Shown piece after piece: positions 1-12,596 of a stretch of 64,000 bases of DNA. How positions within the stretch are numbered: the stretch's first letter is position 1; every line of letters begins with the position of its first letter. A program made the position numbers and the translations under genes. This DNA comes from Sthenelais limicola (lineage: Eukaryota > Annelida > Polychaeta > Phyllodocida > Sigalionidae): positions 9,216,406 to 9,280,405 of the forward strand of contig OW804098.1 in NCBI GenBank assembly GCA_942159475.1. Direction: 5' to 3'. The notes beneath the pieces are model-generated. The model did not search any database and was not told where the DNA came from. It saw only the letters and a program-made list of their open reading frames with translations.

Positions 1-128
1 AACGATATCAAGAATAAAGCTTGTTACACTCCTCCCGATTTTTTTGTCTTTCCAATGTTCTACGACATTTAATATCAGGGGCATCGGGAGAAAAATCACA
101 CGGATTTTAATATTAGGCCAAAAAAAAA

Positions 129-457
129 GTGTTTCCGATTTATCTGGCTAAAAACTAGGTAGGGGGGGGATACTTTTTTTTTTTGTTAATTTTTTTTTGT
201 TTGGAAACCACCTCCCAGGAACTGAGAAAAATGTCTTTTTCATAACAATAGTTGTTTCAAACATGGGAAATGTGCTTTTTGACAGTTTTGGGTTAGGAAA
301 ACCCGTTTTCCTGCTTTTATAAGCTTTTTTTGTCAAAAAATCCAAAAAAAGTAAGATATGATGGGGGAAAAAATCAGATATGGTAAAAAAAACTTTTAGG
401 TAAGGTAAGGTTTTTCTAGGTAGGGGTGGGGGTGGGGGGGTAAATCGGAAACACACC
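129..457 (+). mobile_element. Family C inverted-repeat element, copy 1
   Basis: Ends are GTGTTTCCGATTTA and TAAATCGGAAACACACC, inverted repeats. The interior is T/A- and G-rich with GGAAATGTGCTTTTTGACAG and CCTCCCAGGAACTGA, shared with the copy at 58991. No coding capacity. Confidence 0.85.
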
Positions 458-629
458 TATTTTTTGGGGGGCCCAATCAGAACTTTCTCCAAGTATTGGA
501 AAGTGTTGCCGACATGGTATCGTGAACGGTGTACAGAGGCTCTAAGATGATTTGAACGTGCGTCAAAATAATTTGATTATGATAAAATGACATTGAAAAC
601 TTGCAGCCGGATCTAATGAAAAATCCTAC

Positions 630-698
630 CTGTGAAAATAGAGTATCGGAAGCGGTCGCAATACCCAACGCTACGGTGATCGCAGTAATATTAATTAA
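630..698 (-). CDS. MATE transporter exon 4
   Basis: Acceptor TTTTTTCCAG, donor GTAGGA, 23 codons in phase 0. Encodes LINITAITVALGIATASDTL then FSQ, equivalent to the second helix and the CDTLISQ block of SLC47 proteins. The next exon, expected to start with a TYGS-like motif, is not visible in 1-629. Confidence 0.88.
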
Positions 699-3600
699 CT
701 GGAAAAAAGAATGACAATTTAAAGTGACATTTGGGTCAGATTTTCAGAAAATGTACAATTCGCCATCACCAATCCTCTCAAATAATCCACATTTAAGACA
801 GAAATGAGCTTCAAAATACAGTTTAACATAACAGAACTGATACTTTAAATCAATGCGATATCAAATGTACTCAAATTCCTAGATGGTATCTTCAAATAAA
901 ATAAATCATAATTGACGTTCCTCTCATTTTTACTTTTTGATTTTATATAAGATTTTTTATATATAAAATGCAATCGAAATACATGTTTTACAAATAATAT
1001 AATTATGTACATATTGACTCACAGAATTGGCTAGAGAAACGCCGGCAAGCTCTATTTCACCTAGATGTCCAGAAAACATGAGGGCCACTGGAGCAACCAT
1101 GTACTGACACAACGAGGTGAGTATCTGCATATAAACATAAACAACAATCAACGAGGTGAGTATCTGCATATAAACAACAATCAATGAGGTGAGTATCTGC
1201 ATATAAACATAACCAACAATCAACCAGGTGAGTATCTGCATATAAACAACAATCAACGAGGTGAGTATCTGCATATAAACATAAATAACAATCAATGAGG
1301 TGAGTATCTGCATATAAACATAAACAACAATCAACGAGGTGAGTATCTGCATATAAACATAACAACAATCAACGAGGTAAGTATCTGCATATAAACATAA
1401 ACAACAATCAACGAGGTAAGTATCTGCATATAAACATAAACAACAATCAACGACGTGAGTATCTGCATATAAACATAAACAACAATCAACGAGGTGAGTA
1501 TCTGCATATAAACATAAACAACAATCAACGAGGTGAGTATCTGCATATAAACATAAACAACAATCAATGAGGTGAGTATCTGCATATAAACATAAACAAC
1601 AATCAACGAGGTGAGTATCTGCATATAAACATAAACAAACAATCAACGAGGTGAGTATCTGCATATAAACATAAACAACAATCAACGAGGTGAGTATCTG
1701 CATATAAACAACAATCAACGAGGTGAGTATCTGCATATAAACAACAATCAACAATCAACGAGGTGAGTATCTGCATATAAACAACAATCAACAATCAACG
1801 AGGTGAGTATCTGCATATAAACATAAACAACAATCAACGAGGTGAGTATCTGCATATAAACATAAACAACAATCAACGAGGTGAGTATCTGCATATAAAC
1901 ATAAACAACAATCAACGAGGTGAGTATCTGCATATAAACATAACAACAATCAATGGGGTGAGTATCTGCATATAAACATAAACAACAATCAACGAGGTGA
2001 GTATCTGCATATAAACATAAACAAACAATCAACGAGGTGAGTATCTGCATATAAACATAAACAACAATCAACGAGGTGAGTATCTGCATATAAACAACAA
2101 TCAACGAGGTGAGTATCTGCATATAAACAACAATCAACAATCAACGAGGTGAGTATCTGCATATAAACATAAACAACAATCAACGAGGTGAGTATCTGCA
2201 TATAAACATAAACAACAATCAACGAGGTGAGTATCTGCATATAAACATAAACAACAATCAACGAGGTGAGTATCTGCATATAAACATAAACAAACAATCA
2301 ACGAGGTGAGTATCTGCATATAAACATAAACAACAATCAACGAGGTGAGTATCTGCATATAAACATAAACAACAATCAACGAGGTGAGTATCTGCATATA
2401 AACATAAACAAACAATCAACGAGGTGAGTATCTGCATATAAACATAAACAACAATCAACGAGGTGAGTATCTGCATATAAACATAAACAACAATCAACGA
2501 GGTGAGTATCTGCATATAAACATAAACAACAATCAACGAGGTGAGTATCTGCATATAAACATAAACAACAATCAACGAGGTGAGTATCTGCATATAAACA
2601 ACAATCAACGAGGTGAGTATCTGCATATAAACATAAACAACAATCAATGAGGTGAGTATCTGCATATAAACATAAACAACAATCAACGAGGTGAGTATCT
2701 GCATATAAACATAAACAACAATCAACGAGGTGAGTATCTGCATATAAACATAAACAACAATCAACGAGGTGAGTATCTGCATATAAACAACAATCAACGA
2801 GGTGAGTATCTGCATATAAACATAAACAACAATCAATGAGGTGAGTATCTGCATATAAACATAAACAACAATCAACGAGGTGAGTATCTGCATATAAACA
2901 TAAACAACAATCAACGAGGTGAGTATCTGCATATAAACAACAATCAACGAGGTGAGTATCTGCATATAAACATAAACAACAATCAATGGGTTGAGTATCT
3001 GCATATAAACATAAACAACAATCAATGAGGTGAGTATCTGCATATTAACAACAATCAACGAGGTGAGTATCTGCATATAAACATAAACAACAATCAACGA
3101 GGTGAGTATCTGCATATAAACATAAACAACAATCAACGAGGTGAGTATCTGCATATAAACATAAACAACAATCAACGAGGTGAGTATCTGCATATAAACA
3201 TAAACAACAATCAGCGAGGTAAGTATCTGCATATAAACAACAATCAATGAGGTGAGTATCTGCATATAAACATAAACAACAATCAACGAGGTGAGTATCT
3301 GCATATAAACATAAACAACAATCAACGAGGTGAGTATCTGCATATAAACATAAACAACAATCAACGAGGTGAGTATCTGCATATAAACATAAACAACAAT
3401 CAACGAGGTGAGTATCTGCATATAAACATAAACAAACAATCAACGAGGTGAGTATCTGCATATAAACATAAACAACAATCAACGAGGTGAGTATCTGCAT
3501 ATAAACATAAACAACAATCAACGAGGTGAGTATCTGCATATAAACATAAACAACAATCAATGAGGTGAGTATCTGCATATAAACATAAACAACAATCAAC

Positions 3601-6600
3601 GAGGTGAGTATCTGCATATAAACATAAACAAACAATCAACGAGGTGAGTATCTGCATATAAACATAAACAACAATCAACGAGGTGAGTATCTGCATATAA
3701 ACAACAATCAACGAGGTGAGTATCTGCATATAAACAACAATCAACAATCAACGAGGTGAGTATCTGCATATAAACATAAACAACAATCAACGAGGTGAGT
3801 ATCTGCATATAAACATAAACAACAATCAACGAGGTGAGTATCTGCATATAAACATAAACAACAATCAACGAGGTGAGTATCTGCATATAAACATAAACAA
3901 CAATCAACGAGGTGAGTATCTGCATATAAACATAACAACAATCAATGAGGTGAGTATCTGCATATAAACATAAACAACAATCAACGAGGTGAGTATCTGC
4001 ATATAAACATAAACAAACAATCAACGAGGTGAGTATCTGCATATAAACAACAATCAACGAGGTGAGTATCTGCATATAAACAACAATCAACGAGGTGAGT
4101 ATCTGCATATAAACAACAATCAACAATCAACGAGGTGAGTATCTGCATATAAACATAAACAACAATCAACGAGGTGAGTATCTGCATATAAACATAAACA
4201 ACAATCAACGAGGTGAGTATATGCATATAAACATAAACAACAATCAATGAGGTGAGTATCTGCATATAAACATAAACAAACAATCAACGAGGTGAGTATC
4301 TGCATATAAACATAAACAACAATCAACGAGGTGAGTATCTGCATATAAACATAAACAACAATCAACGAGGTGAGTATCTGCATATAAACATAAACAAACA
4401 ATCAACGAGGTGAGTATCTGCATATAAACATAAACAACAATCAACGAGGTGAGTATCTGCATATAAACATAAACAACAATCAACGAGGTGAGTATCTGCA
4501 TATAAACAACAATCAACGAGGTGAGTATCTGCATATAAACATAAACAACAATCAACGAGGTGAGTATCTGCATATAAACATAAACAACAATCAACGAGGT
4601 GAGTATCTGCATATAAACATAAACAACAATCAACGAGGTGAGTATCTGCATATAAACATAAACAACAATCAACGAGGTGAGTATCTGCATATAAACAACA
4701 ATCAACGAGGTGAGTATCTGCATATAAACATAAACAACAATCAATGGGTTGAGTATCTGCATATAAACATAAACAACAATCAATGAGGTGAGTATCTGCA
4801 TATAAACAACAATCAACGAGGTGAGTATCTGCATATAAACATAAACAACAATCAACGAGGTGAGTATCTGCATATAAACATAAACAACAATCAACGAGGT
4901 GAGTATCTGCATATAAACATAAACAACAATCAACGAGGTGAGTATCTGCATATAAACATAAACAACAATCAACGAGGTGAGTATCTGCATATAAACATAA
5001 ACAACAATCAACGAGGTGAGTATCTGCATATAAACATAAACAACAATCAACGAGGTGAGTATCTGCATATAAACATAAACAACAATCAACGAGGTGAGTA
5101 TCTGCATATAAACATAAGCAACAATCAACGAGGTGAGTATCTGCATATAAACATAAACAACAATCAACGAGGTGAGTATCTGCATATAAACAACAATCAA
5201 CGAGGTGAGTATCTGCATATAAACATAAACAATCAACGAGGTGAGTATCTGCATATAAACATAAACAACAATCAACGAGGTGAATATCTGCATATGAACA
5301 TAAACAACAATCAACGAGGTGAGTATCTGCATATAAACAACAATCAACGAGGTGAGTATCTGCATATAAACATAAACAACAATCAACGAGGTGAGTATCT
5401 GCATATAAACATAAACAACAATCAATGAGGTGAGTATCTGCATATAAACATAAACAACAATCAACGAGGTGAGTATCTGCATATAAACAACAATCAGTGA
5501 GGTGAGTATCTGCATATAAACATAAACAACAATCAACGAGGTGAGTATCTGCATATAAACATAAACAACAATCAATGAGGTGAGTATCTGCATATGAACA
5601 TAAACAACAATCAACGAGGTGAGTATCTGCATATAAACATAAACAACAATCAACGAGGTGAGTATCTGCATATAAACATAAACAACAATCAATGAGGTGA
5701 GTATCTGCATATAAACATAAACAACAATCAACGAGGTGAGTATCTGCATATAAACAACAATCAACGAGTTGAGTATCTGCATATAAACATAAACAACAAT
5801 CAACGAGGTGAGTATCTGCATATAAACATAAACAACAATCAATGAGGTGAGTATCTGCATATAAACATAAACAACAATCAATGAGGTGAGTATCTGCATA
5901 TAAACATAAACAACAATCAACGAGGTGAGTATCTGCATATAAACATAACAACAATCAACGAGGTCAGTATCTGCATATAAACAACAATCAATGAGGTGAG
6001 TATCTGCATATAAACATAAACAACAATCAACGAGGTGAGTATCTGCATATAAACAACAATCAATGAGGTGAGTATCTGCATATAAACATAAACAACAATC
6101 AACGAGGTGAGTATCTGCATATAAACATGAACAACAATCAACGAGGTGAGTATCTGCATATAAACATAAACAACAATCAACGAGGTGAGTATCTGCATAT
6201 AAACATAAACAACAATCAACGAGGTGAGTATCTGCATATAAACATAAACAACAATCAATGAGGTGAGTATCTGCATATAAACATAAACAACAATCAACGA
6301 GGTGAGTATCTGCATATAAACATAAACAACCATTATTGCGGCACCTGTGAACATAAGACTAGAAGCATGGCTTTGGAGATATAATTTTTATTTTGAGTAA
6401 AAGAGGTAATGATATAGGTAAGTATATTTGTTTTAGAAATTATATAAAGAAGGTGAAAAATAATAATAGATAAATAATAATTGAAATTAATTAGGCCGGG
6501 GGAGAGTGAGGAGATGAGAGAAAGGGTGGGAGAGGTGGGAATTTTAAAAAGCAGGAGAGAAGCTGGAGGAGGTGTTGACCGGTGGCTGGACCGAGAGGAA

Positions 6601-8564
6601 GTGAGGAAGAGTAGTGGGGGTAGGGTAGTGAAGTGGGAGTGAGTGTAGGTGGCGTTGAGGTATGTGGGGGTTGTGAGAGTTGCTCCCAGGTGGCAACAAT
6701 GATCGGGCATAAGAGCATAAGCTCCATGCCTTGACAATCAATGAGGTATACAGTGCTTGCAAGTTCAGCTATAATACTATATCTATATCTTGCTATTAGG
6801 ATTGTCATTAATATGCATACATAGACAGAGAAGAGTTGATTCTTTTGGCAGGAAAGAGTAATCAAACTATCATAATATTGATCTCCATGTTCGGTAATAA
6901 TATTCGTTTATCATCATAGTTCATGGTTTCTAAACATCCCATAATTGAGAGCAAAGCAGGTAATGATACTGACTATTTTAATTCACTAATAGTTGATCCT
7001 GCCTATTAAGGTCAACAAATACTTTAGATGGTTGTCAAAGGTGTTTTTGTCTGCAATTGACCTGATTTCAACTGCCAGTGAATTGGATGAACAACCTTCT
7101 TTTGGAATTAAAACGATGTGTATCTGCTCTCAGTAATAATAATAGATTTTTATTTTCATAAGACATGTACAAATGTCAATATAAGTGTGGACTAGAGGTT
7201 TAATATGAAGAGATGGAAAAAGGAGCATTTTCAGTAATGTGTACTGGTCTTCCAAGTACCCCTGAATTTGGAAAATGATCTAGACTAGATAATATACATA
7301 CATATAGAACATACAAATACAAACACATTAATATTAACACATATAAACACATTAATAGTGATCGTATGATCCAAAACCTTAACTAGAAGAAATGTGATGT
7401 GTTTCAGGAAAATGAGTCATAAGTCGCAAAATATGGATTTTGAGATATCACCATATTTAAAAAGAGGATATCAAGCTGATTCCAATGATAGTAAACACTA
7501 GGACACCTAATATGTATTTCTATAATTTAAATTTGATATTTTAATTTTGAAAAAAATAAGTTTGCAATGTTTTTGGATGGGTAATTACCAGTAAAGTAAC
7601 TAAATATACTCCATACGAAGGCCTTCAAAACGCAGAGATATATTTAATACAATGTCCTGAAATTTGGTACACGGATTGATATACCTCTACGGGATGAACT
7701 CCCAAAAAATCAGAACATCCCAACAAAGTGATCTTGCAAAATAAACACTTTAAGAAATATCAATTTTGTGACTTATGACTCATTTTCCTGCAACATATCA
7801 CAAATGGGGATGGACTATCATACATACCACTGGTGCAGCCAGTTTGAGCAGATCTTTCAATTCGCTCCAAAATCCTGCCGGGTAAATACGTGCACAAAAT
7901 CCACCGCGATCATTTGACAAAAGTGGTTTTTCTAAAAGAACAAGATCAAATCGGATAAAAACCTGGCCAATTACGTCATCTAATTACTGGTTATCTGATA
8001 TACATGTTAGCTTACTATAGCTGATTACATTATTATCGATTTTGAATTGAAATAAAAATATATGCGAATGTGTTTATTATGAGTCATCAAAAACCTATAA
8101 TATTATAAAGCATGATAACATGATAACACAAAATATATGGGTCAGATTTTCAGAAAATGTACAATTGGCAGCTGTACACATTTAGTAAACTCTGGTAAAT
8201 TAGGGTGAAATTTGGTCAATACTAGGTGAATTCGAGTATATTCGGCATTGCATTGATTCTAGCAATCTGTTTGGTTAGGTTGAACTGTATTTTGAACTTT
8301 ATTTCTGCCTTAAATGTGGGTTATTTGAGAGGATTGGTGAATATGAATTGTACATTTTCCGAAAATCTGACCCACATAGCAGATGATTTTGTTGTGGTTC
8401 TAGTGTAGGTCTAATCATCATAGATCGATGGCTTATAGTGCATTTAACATATCTTGATTTGTCTTGATCTTGATCATTGACTTACCTTCACCATAATTCT
8501 CTATCAAATCCACTGAACCCCTTTCAAGTTCATTTTGTATTTTACTACGCCCAGGTGTATCCAT
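630..8564 (-). CDS. MATE-family (SLC47-like) transporter gene, first 4 coding exons
   Basis: Four exons on the - strand (8564-8486, 7931-7828, 1124-1023, 698-630) join in phase to 118 residues: a hydrophilic N-terminus, an amphipathic entry (GFWSELKDLLKLAAPV), the first membrane helix and the second helix. The hallmarks SGHLGEIELAGVSLANS and SDTLFSQ match the conserved CGHLG and CDTLISQ blocks of animal multidrug and toxin extrusion proteins. These are polytopic membrane antiporters (about 12-13 helices, 550-600 residues) that exchange protons for organic cations. The remaining exons lie left of the window. Family assignment is firm; the orthologue is not decided. Exon 3 abuts a huge tandem array made from its own splice acceptor. 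Confidence 0.9.
733..892 (+). mobile_element. Family A element, right end missing
   Basis: Begins GGGTCAGATTTTCAG and follows subfamily A1 for about 150 bases, then is lost. In MATE intron 3. Confidence 0.85.
1023..1124 (-). CDS. MATE transporter exon 3 (first membrane helix, GHLG motif)
   Basis: 34 codons from acceptor TATATGCAG to donor GTGAGT, starting ILTSLCQYMVAPVALMFSGH and ending GVSLANS. It matches the most recognisable MATE block. The acceptor and the first 15 coding bases are the unit of the 5.2 kb array immediately upstream, so which acceptor copy is used cannot be told from sequence; I chose the one that abuts the exon. Confidence 0.9.
1112..6329 (-). repeat. 5.2 kb minisatellite built from MATE exon 3 acceptor
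   Basis: Tandem units of 33 or 39 bases, differing by a CATAAA insert, with occasional 40-base and longer variants; by length there are roughly 135 copies (not counted singly). Read on the - strand, each unit holds the acceptor TTTATATGCAG and then ATACTCACCTCGTTG, the first 15 bases of exon 3. The array begins at the exon itself and ends near 6329. Blocks sharing the same variant order (about 1741-2140 and 3736-4126) show higher-order duplication. Read on the + strand, each unit contains GAGGTGAGTAT, a consensus 5' splice site. Confidence 0.97.
6330..7392. other. MATE intron 2 between array and element B
   Basis: Contains a purine-rich stretch (about 6495-6660), which is pyrimidine-rich in the gene's sense. 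CAATCAATGAGGT at 6737 matches the start of an array unit and may be a stray remnant. No exon recognised. Confidence 0.5.
7393..7803 (+). mobile_element. Family B element, copy 1 (MATE intron 2)
   Basis: Terminal repeats TGTGATGTGTTTCAGGAAAA and its inverse, each followed inward by TGAGTCATAAGTCGC. About 400 bases, AT-rich, no coding capacity. Confidence 0.92.
7828..7931 (-). CDS. MATE transporter exon 2
   Basis: Acceptor CTTTTAG, donor GTATGT. Encodes EKPLLSNDRGGFCARIYPAG followed by FWSELKDLLKLAAPV, the segment leading into the first transmembrane helix of MATE proteins. It ends phase 0, which fits exon 3. Confidence 0.87.
8139..8373 (-). mobile_element. Family A element (A2), MATE intron 1
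   Basis: Both terminal repeats are present (GGGTCAGATTTTCAG and its inverse). Subfamily A2 is recognised by the CTAACCAAACAGATTGCTAG segment. Confidence 0.93.
8486..8564 (-). CDS. MATE transporter exon 1 with start codon
   Basis: ATG at 8564-8562 is the first ATG after an in-frame TAG about 40 bases upstream, with G at -3 and G at +4. It encodes MDTPGRSKIQNELERGSVDL, then IENYGE plus one base, ending before the donor GTAAGT. It is hydrophilic and presumably cytosolic. It joins exon 2 in phase (G + AA = glutamate). Confidence 0.82.
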
Positions 8565-9347
8565 TTCGACAATTATTCCCAATTGATAATAAGTGGTGTC
8601 CTATGAACGAGATTTGAATACTGAAAATGACATTTCTTATACGTGATTAATTGTTGTTTTTTTAACACCTTTTATTCATTCTATCAACAAATTCATCTGA
8701 ACGGTTAACATCGAAAATACACCCGTTCATCTCTCACCTCATCATGTTTGCTGAAAGGGGGAATAAAAATGTATAAATCCAATACAATGATCATATTCAA
8801 TAGTTTATCGAAATCATTCTGGGATACAGAAAAGACCCTTAATCATTAACATACTCTAAAATCAAATCTTTTAGCCTTCTCCAGGGGAGGGAGCTAACCT
8901 TTTTGTTAACATTAATAGTTGTGGCCCTGTGTGATTAATTGTTATTATTTTGTCTATTTTGCTGTTCTACACAGGCAAATATGAACAATAGTGCAATATA
9001 TTTGTTCTCAATCCTTATGCTAAGATTTCCAATTTGATTTTGATTTTGAAAATATTTTATTCGGGACATAGACATTTCCACACATCAGTACGAATATTTC
9101 CAGAATAGCCTGAATTATAGTTTTAAATTACATTACATCGAAGTTCAGTTAGAGAAAGAAACAGGAATAGTTAATAAAAATTATAAGTAGAGTATAATTG
9201 TGAATTCATTTCACTCGATATTATCACCAAAAAATGATCTGATCTAGTAGTATCATGCTAAATCGCGTTACTCATCTATACAAGAGAATTCATATCAGAT
9301 AGGATTCCCTAAGCAACGTCACGTGAAAAAATATGAGTTCAACATAT

Positions 9348-9582
9348 GGGTCAGATTATCAGAAAATGTACAATTCGTCTTCACCAATCCTCTCCAATAA
9401 CCCACATTTAAGGCAGAAATTATCTTCAAAATGCAGTTTAACATAACAGAACTGATACTTTGAATCAATGCGATACCAAATAAACTCAGATATACCCGGT
9501 GTTCATCTTTTTTTAGCCTAATTTAGGAGAATTTCCTAAATGTGTAGATCTACAAATTGTACATTTTCTGAAAATCTGACCC
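9348..9582 (+). mobile_element. Family A element (A1)
   Basis: Complete, flanked by TA on both sides (ATATGGG / CCCATATA). A1 is recognised by TAACATAACAGAACTGATAC. Confidence 0.93.
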
Positions 9583-9850
9583 ATATAGGTCAGGCCAGTC
9601 TGTATGATATACACAGATGTATTTAGACATATTTGAATTCTCCATAAGATGCTGGTATTCATCTTGTGCGACTGATAGTGCCAAGTGCACTTCAGTTGAA
9701 TTTGATGAATTACTATACAGGACCATTGAAAGTATTGAGAACTGCTACCATGAGAAACATTGTATGATACCATAGTTCATCATGTTGTTCCATTTTCGGA
9801 GCACAGTGGATTTTGTGCATGTATGAGGTCGTCCTGAGCTCGACCTCATA

Positions 9851-10237
9851 TGTGATGTGTTTCAGGAAAATGAGTCATAAGTCGCAAAAAATAGATTTTG
9901 AGATACCATTATATTTGAAAAGATGAGATCAAGCCGATTCCAATGATAGTAAACAGTCTTATAATCTAATAAGTATTTATAGATTTTAAGTTTGATATTT
10001 TCATTTTTGAAAAAAAGTTTTTAATATTTCTTGGGGGCAATAAACAGTAAAGTAACTAAATGTAGTTCATATGAGGACCTTTAAAACAAAAGGATATATG
10101 ACACATCGATCGATAGAACTATAAGTGATAAACTCTCCAAAAATCAGAAGATTCCAATAAAGTGATCATGTAAAATAAACACTTTGAAAAATACAATTTT
10201 TGCGACTTGTGACTCATTTCCCCGAAACACGTCACAT
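9851..10237 (+). mobile_element. Family B element, copy 2
   Basis: Both ends present; right end CCCCGAAACACGTCACA slightly diverged. Confidence 0.92.
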
Positions 10238-10431
10238 ATGGGCAATTCAGATGATGGTGCTATACCTTATGGTTACATAAGAGGTCATATCTAATATTTT
10301 CATTTCATTTACATGTTCCCTGCATGCTGGCCAATGGTATATGGTCAAAGTTAGTGTGGCCGATATACGTATTAACTTTCTCGAAGACTTGAACATGAGG
10401 ATTGTTAATTACTAGTCAAAAGGCACTATAT

Positions 10432-10666
10432 GGGTCAGATTTTCAGAAAATGTACAATTAGCAGCTCTACACATTTAGGAAATTCTCTTAAATTAGGCTG
10501 AAAAATGAAGAATACCAGGTATATATGCGTATATTTGGTATCGCATTGATTTAAAGTATCAGTTCTGTTATGTTAAACAACATTTTGAAGCTTATTTCTG
10601 TCTTAAATGTGGGTTATTTGAGAGGATTGCTGAAGGTGAATTGTACATTTTCTGAAAATCTTACCC
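10432..10666 (-). mobile_element. Family A element (A1)
   Basis: Complete, inverted relative to the previous copy; TA-flanked. Confidence 0.93.
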
Positions 10667-10864
10667 ATATATCCCTTTCAATTTACAAAGAGCCGGGCAA
10701 TCTTTTCCAGAATTCCAAACGAATTTGTCAGAGATTTGCGATCCACAAATCTTGCCCTTTGATCTTATGCACACATTGAACACTCTCCGCAGTTGGAGAC
10801 AAATTTTGAAGAATAGAAAGTGGAGTTAATTAAGGGATGCATGACAACATGCACTTCGATAAAC

Positions 10865-11036
10865 CAGTCTAGGCCCAAAGTTGAGAGAGTCCCTTCAAAC
10901 GAAGGGCAAGCCTCTCGCCTCAAACCACAAAGTGCCATTATAATTCCATTAAGACCGCAAAATGTCATTATATTCCCTTTAAATTCCCTGAAGTAGGCCG
11001 ACATACCATTCTTATCTGATCTTAGCATTTGGACCT
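10865..11036 (+). mobile_element. Family D element, copy 1
   Basis: Begins CAGTCTAGGCCCAAAG and ends near TTTGGACCT, imperfect inverted ends. The body has GTCCCTTCAAACGAAGGG and ACCGCAAAATGTCATTATAT. Confidence 0.8.
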
Positions 11037-11086
11037 CATGGTAAACATTAACACATCTAATAAGTACTTTTATGTTTTCTATATAT

Positions 11087-11321
11087 GGGTCAGATTTTCA
11101 GAAAATGTACAATTTAACTTCACCAATCCTCTCAAATAACCCAAATTTCAGACGAAAATAAAATTCAAAATACAGTTCAATCTAACCAAACAGATTGCTA
11201 GAATCAATGCCATGCCAAATATACTCGAATTTACCTAGTATTGACCAAATTTCAGCCTAATCTTGCAGAATTTACTAAATGTGTACAGCTGCCAATTGTA
11301 CATTTTCTGAAAATCTGACCC
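11087..11321 (+). mobile_element. Family A element (A2)
   Basis: Complete, A2 type, lying between a family D and a family B element. Confidence 0.93.
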
Positions 11322-11379
11322 ATTTATGAAAACAAGTTAACTAAAACAAGTTGAAAATATTCTGGTTAAGGGTTCTTAT

Positions 11380-11446
11380 GAATAAATTACTTTGAATAAT
11401 AGCAATTTTGCTACTTGTGACTCATTTTTCTGTGACACATCACACA
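11380..11446 (+). mobile_element. Family B fragment adjoining copy 3
   Basis: Only the right end (CTACTTGTGACTCATTTTTC to CACATCACA) survives, abutting the next copy. Confidence 0.75.
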
Positions 11447-11855
11447 TGTGATGTGTTTCAGGAAAATGAGTCATAAGTAGTAAAATTGATATTTTTCAAC
11501 GTGTTTTTTTCACAAGATCACATCATTGGAATGTTCTGATTTTTGGAGAGTTTATCACTTATAGCTATATCAATTGATGTATCAAATTTCAGGACAATCT
11601 ATATAATATATCCTTTAGTTTTACAGGTCCTCATATGGACTACATTTAGTTACTTTACTGTTCATTGACCCCCAGAAATATTGGAAACTTTTTTTTTCAA
11701 AAGCGAAAAATCAAACTTAAAATGTAGAAATACTAATAAGATTATTAGACCGTTTACTATCATCGGAATCAGCTTGATCTCATCTTTTCAGATATAATGG
11801 TATCTCAAAAACTATTTTTTACTACTTATGACTCATATTCCTGAAACACATCACA
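11447..11855 (-). mobile_element. Family B element, copy 3
   Basis: Complete; body in the opposite direction to copies 1 and 2. Confidence 0.92.
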
Positions 11856-12076
11856 TATGTGCTCGCTAATATGTTGGTGCAGGTGTGACATACAGACAGA
11901 TATTATAAATAAAGGGAAACAATGAGTGAAAGGGATTAAACTAGAAATGAATACACATCACCTATACCAACACAATATTTATAGGCGCAGGTGTTGCATA
12001 TGGTGCTATGAATACATATCAGTGGATGACAAGTCATTAAGTTGTGGGATAATGTCGGATGACAAATGGGGTATAA

Positions 12077-12195
12077 GGGTCAGATTTTCAGCAAATGTAC
12101 AATTGGCAGATCTACACATTTAGGAAATTCAGCTAAATTAGACTGAAAAATGATGAATACCTGGTATATCTGAGTATATTTGGATATCGCATGGA
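12077..12195 (-). mobile_element. Family A element (A1), truncated
   Basis: Left terminal repeat and about half of the body are present; the other end is missing. Confidence 0.85.
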
Positions 12196-12359
12196 ATCTA
12201 TAGATTCAGTTAAACCTGATCGAGGGGAGTATTCTCGTGTTTTTTCTTATTCTATTTTCATCTATACATCAGAATCAGAATCTATATTACCGTCATAAAC
12301 AAAATCTAGTATCGTGTATTTATACATAGGCTACATGTATTGCATATATCATAATATAT

Positions 12360-12596
12360 GGGTCAGATTTTCAGAAAATGTACAATTCACCTTCACCAAT
12401 CCTCTCAAATAACCCAAATTTAAGACAAAAATCAGCTTCAAAATGCAGTTTAACATAACAGAACTGATACTATAAATCAATGCAATACCAAATATACTCA
12501 GATATATAACCGGTATTCTTCCTTTTTCAGCCCAATTTAGGAGAATTTCCTAAATGTGTAGAGCTGCCAATTGTACATTTTCTGAAAATCTGACCC
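12360..12596 (+). mobile_element. Family A element (A1)
   Basis: Complete, TA-flanked. Confidence 0.93.

Noticed and set aside
1112..6329. CRISPR-like direct repeats
   Set aside because: There are no distinct spacers: units are continuous and near-identical, and the genome is eukaryotic with spliced genes.
957..6354. Long - strand open frames of repeated LTSLIVVYVYMQ (up to 564 codons) as a repeat-protein gene
   Set aside because: They are the translation of the minisatellite, open in more than one frame, with no proper start or end. Only the exon 3 edge is supported as coding.
6333..6865. Additional MATE exon right of the array (frames with FTGAAIMV or LMLLCPIIV)
   Set aside because: Exons 2 and 3 already join in phase and match the family without a gap, so an extra exon here would interrupt the first helix.
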